Of a DNA stretch of 64,000 nt, positions 32,584-42,822 are shown in pieces. Under the pieces are notes generated by a model, which worked only from the letters and a program-made list of their open reading frames with translations, searched no databases and had not been told where the DNA came from. The stretch lies in contig OX336391.1 in NCBI GenBank assembly GCA_946902985.2, positions 69,479,947 to 69,543,946 of the forward strand. Direction: 5' to 3'. The position numbers were made by a program, and so were the translations under genes. The number at the start of each line of letters is the position of its first letter. Positions within the stretch are counted from its first letter, which is position 1. The stretch comes from Meconema thalassinum (Eukaryota > Arthropoda > Insecta > Orthoptera > Tettigoniidae).

Positions 32584-33428
32584 TTATCTTCTAGAAATGC
32601 AGATACCTCGCTTAGCTTGGGGGAAGTCATCACTGGGGGCCTGCATTTCGAATTCCTTACGTGTAACTGGGTCTAATTTATCGAGCACTAATTGTTGTAG
32701 CAGGATTTCATGCAGTGGTGCTTTGAACTTCAAGCATTCAATAGCATCTAAGTTGCTCATTATGTGATTGTTTAATTGTCTGGTATCGGACGCTGTAGCC
32801 TTTAGACAGGTGGGCAATGACAAGAGGGCCTTTACATGTTCTGTGGCAATTAACTTTTTATTGCTGTACCTCTTGCATATAGAGTTCCACGCGACCAGAA
32901 AATTGTCGTTGGAGATAGGTAGATTTTGAATCAATTGATGGGGCTCACCCTTAAGTAGGTAATGAAATCGCTGTATGTTGGACAGCCTATCATTGTCTAC
33001 AATTAGTCCCTGAAAAGTATCATGGAAATGAATCCAGGCCTCATACTGCCCGTGGAATTCAGGGAGGTTAATCTTACTTCGGCGGGAGAACTGTGGGGTT
33101 GTTGGCGTGCATTTTCGGTGTTTTGATGTGTGTTAGCACTTTTTTCAATTAGTGTAGTGCCTTTAGCCTCAATATCGCAATAACTATCCTCAAATAGCTC
33201 CCTATCCTTCGCATGGGCTTCGCTGTACCCTTCGTCGTCATTCAGTTCTAGCTTCCTTAGAACCACTGAATATTCCTCCCACAGGGACGGTAGCTGCTTC
33301 AACCGAGTACGTAATGTGTTGGCGTCAGCGCCGTGCACGAAAGTATGAATAAATTTGCCTATTCGTGTTAGTGACCCCTTTACTATGGCTCTTTGTTTGA
33401 CAAGCCTATCTCGCTCACTAGACTCCAT
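32584..33428 (-). pseudogene. gag: Bel/Pao Gag, N-terminal and core
   Basis: The likely ATG is the complement of 33426-33428 (MESSERDRLVKQR). The first part resembles the DUF1759-type Bel Gag; a frameshift near 33060 is followed by frame 32584-32934 (LISNDNF-like NLPISNDNFLVAWNSI, LLSLPTCLKATASD). A further frameshift near 32600 precedes the zinc-knuckle piece. It would form the particle shell. It is clearly decayed. Confidence 0.78.
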
Positions 33429-33637
33429 GGTACATAGAGGAAACAAGAAAAATGAAAGGATTGACTGACCAGCTGACACAAACACGATGTGAAGAGTAGC
33501 CTCTCGTCCAGTTCAGTCGCCGCGATGTAGTCTAGCCTCGTGGATTGGGATGCCGACGAGATGACCTAGTAGCCGTAGCACATCATCATTTCACTGTTTT
33601 AACACCGGAGGACCACGTAATTATACGACACGTATTA

Positions 33638-33655
33638 TCCGGCCCGGTCGGACCA
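33638..33655 (-). other. Primer-binding site of the Bel/Pao element (tentative)
   Basis: Minus strand reads TGGTCCGACCGGGCCGG starting two bases after the 5' LTR end (…GGAACA). Position fits a primer site; the tRNA was not identified with certainty. Confidence 0.5.
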
Positions 33656-33657
33656 TA

Positions 33658-33975
33658 TGTTCCGTTCGTTCATGGAGCGACTCCTGTAGCCTTGCGGCAG
33701 CAAGGAATGCAAGCTGGCTATGTATGTTAATTCGGGAGCAATAGTTCACAAAATAATATTTTGCACACACACTTTATTATATATCTATTATATATACAAA
33801 TACGTCTTTATATTATACGCCGATTGTGGCCGAGATGGCACTAGATTTACTTTCGCTTGCTTGAAAACCGCGCCATGCCATGCTTGTTTGTTGTCGTCCA
33901 TGTTACGTTTTTTATACGTATAGCCACTGCCATCATAATGTCATTGGACATTCCGGTGGCAGTGGTATAGCTAGA
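33658..33975 (-). repeat. 5' LTR of the Bel/Pao element, outer-split part 1
   Basis: Matches 27713-28030 of the 3' LTR with many substitutions (for example CCATACGG versus CCTTGCGG). It ends at GCTAG, where a 2.4 kb insertion begins; it resumes at 36360. Confidence 0.88.
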
Positions 33976-36359
33976 TGGGTAGATTATTAGCTTGGGAATA
34001 ACCTAACCCCCAAGGGAAGAAAAAGAAGTGGGTTTCGGACTGGAGAAAAAGGATGGAGAAATAGGAAGAGAATTTGACATAAGTTATAACTAAGAGTTCT
34101 TGCTCAAATGCAAAAAGTGGTGAACACCCTATCAATAGATTTATTTTTATTAAATAGGAAGAGTCAAGGAAGACAGGATCTTGCCTAACCGTTATGTTAG
34201 AGAAATGATAAAGCGAAAAACAAATCTTTAATTTATTTAACAATGTAAAAGAAAGTAGTTTTTGTAACAAATATATAATTTTGATTTTTATAAACAATTG
34301 GGGTAACAGACCTCCGAAAACATCTAAAGCTTGCGCCAGGCAATTGATAATTCTTTTGGTTTTAAACCTTTTATATGCTTTAAAATCTTCGTAAGATTTC
34401 GAAATGGCTAAGATGAATAAATGAAAAATTTAAAGATAACTGACGTAATTAAAGTTAAACAATAAATCAAGTACAAGGTGTGTACTTTAAGGATTTCTAG
34501 ATAAGTATCTTAGAAATAATAACAACTTCGAAAGCAACAACACCATTAAAACAGGAAGAAGTGAAATAGAAGTTTCTATAACTTCTTGTATTTGTACAGA
34601 AATACGCTTAATGATTATACATAGAAGATTATGCAAATAGGGCAGGTCACTTGTTGTGAAACCCGAAAAGAACAATCGAAAGGAAGTTTCTAGAACTCCT
34701 ATGTTTAAGTAGGGATCACGACAAAAATGGGGCAAGTTTCCCTTTCGTGAAACCTAGAGATAACTCATTTTGGAGTAGAAAGGATTGGATTCCCTCATTA
34801 GAAGGGAGAAACAATATAATTTGAGGCGTGTACTAGACACGAAGTTTTACAGACATTAATTCGTTGTACGTGGAACAAGTAAGGGAGGGCACTTATTGAG
34901 AGTGACACCTCATTGAAAAAAAGACCTAAAGTAACAATTTTAATATTTTGGTTTGTTACTAAAGGGTTTGGGAAAGATCAAATGGGATTGTGTAAAAGTG
35001 TTCATGGCCGTATTTATTGTACTCGGACGAGCGCGACGCGGATGAAAAGTTGAACAGGCACTGTTTTCACTATAGTCCGTTGATATAGTTGAAAAGTTCA
35101 CTGTAGTAGCGCAAAACGTTGATAGCAAGGAAAGTTATTGCAATGGTGGAAAATAACTAGTTACACTAGATTAGCGAGAGTCTATTGCTTGAGCAACTTG
35201 TAGGTTATAGTTGAATGCACCAGAAAAATCCCAACGGAGGAAGAAAAATTAGATATTGATTAGCAGTTCATAAGGAAGATTCCTTAAGTTGAAAAAGTAT
35301 TCCCATATGTGAGTGGAAAGTACATGACAGTATAACTGGTAGATAGAGTGCAGGTTTGGAAGGTTCCAGAGCAATGATAACTTGTTTAAATTGGATAGAG
35401 AATCCTTCGGCGGAAAGCTAGATTATATAGACAGTGGGTATTTTGGAAATATCCCTCGATGTGAGATAGCATCTCAGAAAATCTTTCATATTGAAAGTTA
35501 GACTTGATAGTTTAAGTTTGATCAAGAAGATCTCTTGAAAACAGTTATTTCACATAGCAACTTTCACTGTCTATAAAATCCAAATAAAAGCATTGAGCCT
35601 TTTAAAAGCGATGAGAATGAGGTTAAAACATGAAGTCGGTACTTATCTTTGCTTCATGAAGAAGGCGATGTTGCAGTTGACGGTTGATACTAAAATTCGA
35701 ACATGGCGTCGAATTTAAAATTTGCCTCTAGAGTTGAGGAGGCGAGCTTTAGTTAAGCTCTAACTGACTGGGTTGACTTCCTACGTACAAGTGAAGGCTG
35801 CTAGACGCAGAGAAAGTACACTAGCTTAGAAGGCATGTCCAACAAGAAGTTGAGTGCACCGAGAGGGTGAGCGGTTGCTCACAGCACGGAGACAAGTCGA
35901 GACGAAGTGTAGAAGTGAAGTGACCAAGCGGGCTGCGCGCACGGAGAAGAGAGCAGTAGGAGGAGGCGAGAAGAGGGAGAAGCGGGCGAGTAAGGGGAGG
36001 AAACAAAGAGGTTATACATAAACATGAAAAAACTTTACAAAAACAAAATTCTTCTTGGAGCGGTGTCTTCATGGAGTAGTCGGTTGGTAAAGAACACGAC
36101 GCCCTGCGGATTAATGTAGAAGTCTTCATGGCTTGAAGCAATGGAAGTTCGGAATGCAGCGATGGGACGCTGTCAGGCTGGTTCGACGGAATATGCGTTT
36201 CTGTAAAAAACTGACAAAAAAATGAACAAATGCACGGGGCAACGGGAGGTAACAGTTCGATGTTGGTGTGTGCGGGAAAATGTTAATAAATGGACTGATA
36301 TAAAGTAATGAACAGCAAAAGCTAATTCTTTCTTTCCGTGTATTTCCAAATATACACCA
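33976..36359 (-). mobile_element. Candidate solo LTR inserted in the Bel/Pao 5' LTR
   Basis: A 2384-bp insertion. On the minus strand it starts TGGTGTATATTTGG and ends CTACCCA (TG…CA), flanked by CCTAG on one side and TCTAG on the other; the intact LTR copy shows the empty site once as CCTAG, so this is a 5-bp duplication with one change. It has no credible coding frame (a 106-codon minus-strand frame at 35821-36141 lacks any known motif) and no internal repeat. A solo LTR left by LTR-LTR recombination explains length, termini and duplication; a non-coding DNA transposon is less likely since the ends are not inverted repeats. Confidence 0.65.
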
Positions 36360-36428
36360 CTAGGCTCTCGCTGGCGAACTAAACCAGCCCCGTGAGGTGC
36401 CGCATCCTAGCGGCTGTTTCCACAAACA
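36360..36428 (-). repeat. 5' LTR of the Bel/Pao element, part 2
   Basis: CTAGGCTCTCGCTGGCGAAC… matches 28031-28087, with 12 extra bases (CCGTGAGGTGCC) relative to the left LTR. Ends CCACAAACA followed by the duplication TACCC. Confidence 0.88.
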
Positions 36429-36433
36429 TACCC

Positions 36434-36545
36434 CGTTCCACTCCTAAGACCAGAAATTAAGTTTCCTGGCAGAGCCAGGTATCGATCCCAGGCCTTCGCA
36501 GTAACAGCCAAGAATGCTAGCCACTACACCAAGTGGTTGACAATA
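36434..36545 (-). mobile_element. tRNA-Glu-like SINE head, split by the Bel/Pao insertion
   Basis: On the minus strand, TGGTGTAGTGGCTAGCATT (A-box region, 36514-36532) and GGCCTGGGATCGATACC (B-box region, 36478-36494) align with tRNA-Glu spacing. Pol III promoter boxes of this sort mark a tRNA-derived SINE. Its 3' portion should lie left of the Bel element (about 27650-27712). No clear tail was identified, so an old tRNA pseudogene is possible. Confidence 0.6.
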
Positions 36546-39070
36546 TAAAGCTGGTCTGGATTGCACATGATCAATCAATAATTACCTAATAATAATAATA
36601 ATAATAATTGCTACCCCCCCTAGCATTGGACGGCACTGGCCAGCAGCACGTCGGCTTCTCGATAACCAACGCTTTGCTTACCAGAATGGGACGAGTACGG
36701 GAAACGTGGATGGGCCAACTTACCTGTATTCAGGGGTCCGGGTCACTTCCGCAGCAACATCACCTCCAGATGACATGTCCCGACAGAAGAGCTCCAAAGG
36801 AGTGGAAGGAAGATGGATAAGGGGACAACACACACAGGCTATCGTACAAACATCCCCCAAAAACCAACGGAACTGCCGTCGGTGAAATAATGCCACAACC
36901 AAAGATTTTAAAAAAGAATAAAAAAAGGTTTAATATTGAAAATTTAAAGGAGAATCATCACCAGAGAAAGAACATGCATCAACCACAAATATTTTACAAG
37001 AAGGCCAGATAGCGCCTAACATGCTTGCTTGCAAAGCGAAGAAGACGAAAAACTTAATTTAAAATAAAATAAAATTTAACAGCCCAAAGGTTAAAATAAA
37101 TATTACATGCATAACGTATTGAGAACGGGCTTGATGATTTGCACGGAAATGTAATCACGATCCGGCATGCAGGAGGTCAGGCCACGCCGAAAAAAGAAAG
37201 GATTGACAACAAATTACAGAACACGTCTGGTTTTGATACCCGCGCCAAAAGGACTGACAACGAGACCACAATGCATCACGGTAAACAAAAGATTTGGCCA
37301 CACCAAAACCATGCCAGGTCGAAATTACGGCAAACAATTAATAAAACTAAATTTAAACATTAGCGTAAAGAAAATGACAGCGGAAAATAATTAGGTCTAA
37401 ATGCTATTATAATCGAGAAATGCACCGGATCATGAATAAACTACAATGTCAATCCCAAGATTGACAAAGGAATATAAATAATAATTTAAACGTAAAATAA
37501 ATTAGAAATGTGTCTCCACAAGGTACGAAGAAAAGAGCACAGAATAAAAATAAACCAGGAAACGTAATCAAAACAACAACAAAATTAGACCTATACAGCT
37601 GAAGAGGAACAGAATTAAAATATTACTATCAGAAGATATCGGAGCTCCATAACATAAAATAATTAAATAAATTAAATTAAAAAAAACGTACCTTACATCC
37701 TTCTCCGTGGAGACACAAAAATAATAAAATAATTAACACATAATTTTATGTTATTACATGTGCTTCACAAAAAATGGCAAACCCCGGCACATGCGTTGTT
37801 TGGGTCACAATCACAGGTCACATTCCACACGTCCACTTCACGGCGAAAAGATGAAAATTCATAGCCCGAAGAGAACAGGCAATTCCTTTTTCTAGAATAT
37901 ATATATATTTTGTAGAGAATGAGGGCTTAAAGCCCCCATTAGTGGAGACACCTTCCACGACCAGATAGCTTGATGTTTACTTCACGACCTCTAATGGACT
38001 CCACCAAAATGGCGGAGAATCGCTCGTCATTTATCGAACTGTCTTCATGTAAATAAATATTGTCCAATCAGAGGAAGACACATCAAAACAACAATGTCAT
38101 TAATAAGTTCATAATTTTGGCGGTATCATGAATGCACTAGCATTTGTTTGAAGACGAAGAATGTGATTGTCTTTTAATCATGTCATGCGTATATAGAGTT
38201 TATAAGGCGAAGCCCACACCACCTATTGGGGAGACACAGGAACTACTTGCAATCTCTCCAAGACCGACAGGCGCTACCATCTCGTGTTCAGAATGGGAAG
38301 CAAGTCACCAGGCGGTCGTTTCAAACTTCAAGAACAGCGTCCCTGATTAAATACATGTTTGAAATGGTAGAGACGTGCCCTTGCACGTATCAATAATAAT
38401 AATAATAATAAAAATAATAATACATATTCCATTTAGGAACTACACGGCCGACCTCTCCCTGTGACGTCATTCACGGTCTCAGGGTGCAGCGGCCATATTG
38501 CCCATTAGCCACTGCGCCAGCTCTGACTGACCCCTCCATAAGAATAACATAGGGCTGGTTGCGCGTGGTTTCCATCTTGCCCATTAGCCCCTCCGCCAGA
38601 ACCACCTTATATTACCTACTATCCTTTTCTGCATATTGTTTATTTACCCTCTTTTGAAAATAGTAATTCTTCCCTCTGGTTTCATGATTGTGGACATTGT
38701 TGATTGTGACAACTTTATGTTGATTTTCCCATACAAGCAAGATAACTTTGAAAATACCGGTATACAATGAAAATATTGTTAAAATATTATGCTTCTTAAA
38801 TGTAACTCTGCATGATTCTCTCGATTTCAACCCAAGCAAGTATCGTATTACTCGTTTCTGCAGTTAAAATATTCCCCCCATATTCATATTTGCTGCCCCC
38901 CACCCCCATATCTCAATACCGTATGATATCTGTGAATGTATTAATCCATAATAGACTGTCAATTGATATTCGCTGCTTAAGTATATTGAAATTCTCCTTA
39001 GAACGGAGTTTTTGTTAATTTCTTTTACAGATTTCATTTATATGCTCTTCCCATGATAATTTATGATCTA
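36546..39070. other. Unrecognised AT-rich sequence with microsatellites
   Basis: No gene supported. (AAT)n at about 36588-36608 and 38391-38424; the latter follows ATC, like the tail of the LINE at 23813, and may mark the 3' end of another LINE or SINE on the plus strand (possible body about 38180-38390). A 19-bp match to the palindrome spacer lies at 38451-38469. (TA)n at about 37902-37912. The open frames at 36608-36820, 37139-37394 and 38144-38350 show no known motif. Confidence 0.45.
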
Positions 39071-40312
39071 CTAGGTGACCCGGCGAACTCAGTTCCGCCT
39101 TAGAGGCAATGAATAAGCAGATTTTCGATTTTATTATGTTCAGTTTTTTATTAGGAAATACAATTTAAAAAATTAAGTACCGGTATTTTAATGATTCTAA
39201 TTGTTCATGTATTTTGGTGCATAGGTTGCACTCTTCAGTTAAGTACCTTGGGATACACTATATTTTTGTTTTATTATCAGGCGCAAGAACAAACAACGCA
39301 GATGGTCTTCCGACCCGTGAACATGCCACATATAATTGACCATTGGAAAATCATGTATATTCCAGATTCAAACCACAAACTTTCAAGGATTGGCCTTGTG
39401 ATTTGTTAATGGTCATGGCGAATGCAAGACGGATCGGAAATTGAAGCCTTTTAAACTCAAACGGCATATCGGTTGGGATCTTCGGGATCCTCGGAATGAG
39501 AACTTCCTTACCGTCGAATTTTCCTTTGAGTATCGTCGCGTAAATCACATTGTTCATCAATTTACTTACCACCAAACGCGTACCGTTTCACAGTTTTGGT
39601 TGGTTTATGTTTCGAAGCATGATTACTACGGAGCCAACCTTTAGGCGTAATTTGTGCGGTGGTAAGCCAGACACATCCAAGGAGTTTAAAAATTAATTTG
39701 GATAGTTGGTGGCTTCAACTTCATTTGACACACAGTCAATAGATTTGAATGAATGCATTGTTCCAATGATCTCATTCTGAATTATGTAGCTTAGGTCATC
39801 TACATCTTTACTCTTAGCCGCTAAATTTGCTCGCTCACTCAACCATTCATTATTTTTGTAATTAGTAATGATGTTTGGGAATACTTTGTTGATAAGTTCG
39901 TCTTTCGATTTGACAAAGTTACAGAAATTATGAGGAAATGGAGTCAATCCACTCGATTCGTCGACAGGTACTCGACCTTTGCCGATAGTCAGCAATTGCT
40001 CAGAGAAATCTTCAGCAGATGTATCATTAAGCAATGCAACCCTCATGTTTGTTGTCAGCTGAAGTTTCTACACATAGCGCCATAGATTCGATGATTTGAG
40101 ACAAGCGTTTATTTCGTCGGCAGCCGTTGATCTTGGATTTACTGGCAGTGTTTGGCGGAAATCGCCAGACAGTAAAATCATTGCTCCTCCAAAAAATCTG
40201 GAGTCATTGCGTAGATCTTTCAATGTTCGGCTAAGTGCTTCTAAGCACGTTTATGCGCCATTGTGCATTCGTCCCAGATTATGATTTTCGATGCTGATAA
40301 AACATTGGTCAT
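39071..40312 (-). mobile_element. Autonomous Helitron remnant, 3' end and helicase
   Basis: The minus-strand 3' terminus reads …GGGTCACCTAG followed by T (39071-39074 is CTAG), with a GC-rich hairpin GGCG(G)AAC-TGA-GTTCGCC about ten bases before. Hairpin plus CTRR plus T is the Helitron 3' signature. The Pif1-type helicase reading lies just inside. The 5' end and the Rep nickase domain were not found; beyond 40312 the coding similarity fades. Confidence 0.82.
39240..40312 (-). pseudogene. Helitron Pif1-like helicase, C-terminal half
   Basis: From about 40270 downward: Walker B segment IIIWDECTMAHKRA, then FGGAMILLSGDFRQTLP (helicase motif III), NMRVALLND, LLTIGKGRVPVDES, WLSERANLAAK, MHSFKSID, LPFEFKRLQFPIRLAFAMTINKSQGQSL (given here in parts of the 2B region) and LYVACSRVGRPSALF. 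Stops interrupt the frame near 40236, 40062, 39692, 39600 and 39351, mostly without change of frame, plus a frameshift close to 39265. The helicase unwinds DNA in rolling-circle transposition. Walker A was not found in the window, so the gene is truncated or too decayed upstream. Confidence 0.85.
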
Positions 40313-42303
40313 TTTATAACCTGTGCTGTTGAAGTGTCAATGAAGAATTTTGAAATGGAACTAGTCAGTGAAAATATGTGCCACTAAGCTTATACGTGAG
40401 GGGACTGTACGGAGTGACATTTACATCAAGATGAGGCCATGATGTTGCCATGACATAACCACACCGTGGGAGTCGAAGGACGCAGCCACCATGAAACGTG
40501 AAGGTCTCAGTTTCGATTCCTGGAGGAGGCGAGGAAGAAGATGGTGGAAGATGGGATCCTGCCGGTTCTGGAATGGGAAGGAGATTGTCCTGAATGAAGA
40601 TTGGTTCCAGAGGTTCTGCATTCTATGAGCATGCTAGGCTTGCACCATATTTTCTTATTTCGGCCAGTTGGTGAGCTAAAACATTACTTCAATTTGTAGT
40701 TGTGAGTAGTTCGTACTACTCAGTAGTACTAGAAGCCATGGAGTTGAACTAATTATTATTTATTTGTTGATTAATCATTTTATTATTATTATTATTATTA
40801 ATGGCCACATTTGTTTTCTTCGTCTATTAGGTAATTATATGAGGAAGTGATTCACATTGTAGGGTTGTCACACGTGGCAAGGATCAATCCACCATGCTTG
40901 GCACCATGATCCAGTTAATATTTTCTTTTGGGAATTTTTGTAAATCCGTCACTACTTCGAATGATAAGATTTTTTCTACGATGATAAGATTGGAAATACG
41001 ACGCGGATACTGAACTGAATTCATGATGGAATAAATGAGGGTGGTAGATTAGCTGTCGAGAGCTAGGGTGGAGTTCATGTTTTGAAATTCTTTTCTTTTT
41101 TTCGATTTTGACTTCAGCGTTTGGTGGATCTAATTATGTGAACTCTGAAGGATTATAACTTTAAATATTCCCATTTTTTCTTTGTCCACATTCATTGATA
41201 TAGAGAATTTAATTATTAAAAGCATGCTCGTCATTATGCTTCGACACCTACCCATTTGACATTGCTACAGGTCATGCCTGCATTAGATAATTTATGCACA
41301 CTAGTTATGTGATGAAATGAAAGGTCATGATAATTAAAAGATAATAATGAGTTTATAAAAAAAATTGATTGGTGTAGTTGTTTATAAAAAAGAGGGGGGA
41401 GAATTGAATGGAATGTAATAAAATAAATTTAGGATTATAGTTCAAATATTCTGTGAACGTCTTATGGCAAATTTTCTGTGAATTAATCATGAAGAAACCC
41501 TTTGTGAATAAAAAAAATAATGTAATAATAATTAGTAGTGTAATATCTTTCTAAATAAGCATGGCCATGCAAAATGCAGTCAGATGGTGGTGAATTAAGT
41601 AATCACAGGAGTAGGCAGGCGATAATCTAATCACTATGTAATTGATGGAGTTAAATACATTGCAAGCATACCATCGAATTGGGATAGATGTGAACTTTTA
41701 GTTGTGATATAATGATCAGCCATGACTTTGACCTTTGCATAAATGTAGGATAATGGGTGCACGTTTTCTTGAAATATTTTGAGTAATTAGTCTCTGAAAT
41801 AACGTTGTACGATAAATATAAATTTTGATTGCAACTTTAATTGAGTGGTCAAGTAGGACTTATATTGTTGCAGCAATTATTTTTAATTAATAATTGGTGG
41901 ATATAAGATTTGTTTTCCTCTCATTAGTTAGAGCAGAGATCAATACTATTATTTTTGGCAAGCTATTTATCTAACTTTCTTTCATTATAAACTCAAGTGA
42001 GTGATAATATTACTAATCTAGGACACTACCTGATGGACATTTAGCGTGATTAGTTGATGTTGATAGTCAAATGTGACTGAATCTATTTTTTTAAATATTT
42101 TATTTAATTTTCTTTGAGTATCTCCTAATTTTATTTGTGTCTAAGGATAGGACCAAGGAGATTCGTTGACCCTTTAAAACTTCATTATGTATATTTGGAC
42201 TCTAAATATTTTACTTTTTCTTCGGTCCACATCAAGCTTTCATTAAGATCGAATCTCCGAGGCAAGATCGGCTTTTTGGGGGGTTTCCTATATTTGTATT
42301 GGT
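40313..42303. other. AT-rich sequence, no gene recognised; may include the 5' LTR of element B'
   Basis: An (ATT)n tract lies at about 40778-40800. No open frame of note. Since B' has its primer site at 45096 and its relatives have LTRs above 3 kb plus nested inserts here, part of this stretch probably belongs to its 5' LTR, but the partner LTR is outside the window and the boundary cannot be placed. Confidence 0.4.
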
Positions 42304-42317
42304 CAATGAGTTGCCAA

Positions 42318-42644
42318 CTGAGCCTCCGTGGCTTAGGCGGCAGCGCGCCGGCCTCTCACCGCTAGGTCCGTGGTTGAAATCCCGGTCACTCCATGTGAGA
42401 TCTGTGCTGGACAAAATGGAGGCAGACAGGTTTTTCTCCGGGAACTCCGGTTTTCCCTGTCACAATTTCATTCCAGCAACACTCTCCACTATCATTTCAT
42501 TTCATCTGTCATTCATTTAATCATTGTTCAGAGGAGTGCGACAGGCTTCGGCAGCCGGCACACTTCATATCCTCGCCGCTAGATGGGGGCTTCATTCATT
42601 CCATTCCTGAGCCAGTCGGAGACTGGAAGCAGGCTGTGGATTTT
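42318..42644 (+). mobile_element. tRNA-derived SINE, complete
   Basis: 327 bp between perfect 14-bp duplications CAATGAGTTGCCAA (42304-42317 and 42645-42658). The head resembles a tRNA: A box TGGCTTAGGCGG at 42329-42340 and B box GGTTGAAATCC at 42372-42382. The body continues with GTGCTGGACAAAATGGAGGC and GACAGGCTTCGGCAGCCGG. It lacks a long A-tail, ending GATTTTC. Transcribed by RNA polymerase III; needs a LINE for mobilisation. Overlapping open frames are shadows. Confidence 0.9.
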
Positions 42645-42822
42645 CAATGAGTTGCCAATAAATGGTTGCCTATTTTAATCTTTTTAATTGTGCTTATATT
42701 TTGATTTCTGTTGTGCTATTGCTTTGATTTAGGTTTGGGAGTGGGTTGATTTAACCTGTTACACCTACATCCTGTTAACCACCCCTGAGACTACTTGAGT
42801 TCTCGTACCCACCGCCGTATTT

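Larger units (their letters stand above)
27713..36428 (-). mobile_element. Bel/Pao LTR retrotransposon, decayed, with nested candidate solo LTR
   Basis: Minus-strand element with 3' LTR at 27713-28087 and 5' LTR at 33658-36428 (interrupted by an insertion at 33976-36359). TACCC flanks both ends (27708-27712 and 36429-36433), a 5-bp target duplication. Order of coding remnants: Gag with CCHC knuckle, aspartic protease (A17 type), RT with YVDD, RNase H, integrase. There are multiple frameshifts and stops throughout, and about 25 substitutions separate the LTRs, so it is an old insertion. It sits inside a tRNA-like SINE. Confidence 0.9.

Noticed and set aside
36608..37394. Open frames with Gln/Lys-rich peptides
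   Set aside because: No recognisable motif, composition follows base content; some start at non-ATG codons.
40421..40621. tRNA-like B-box sequence GGTCTCAGTTTCGATTCC near 40502
   Set aside because: No matching A box at the right distance and no cloverleaf visible.
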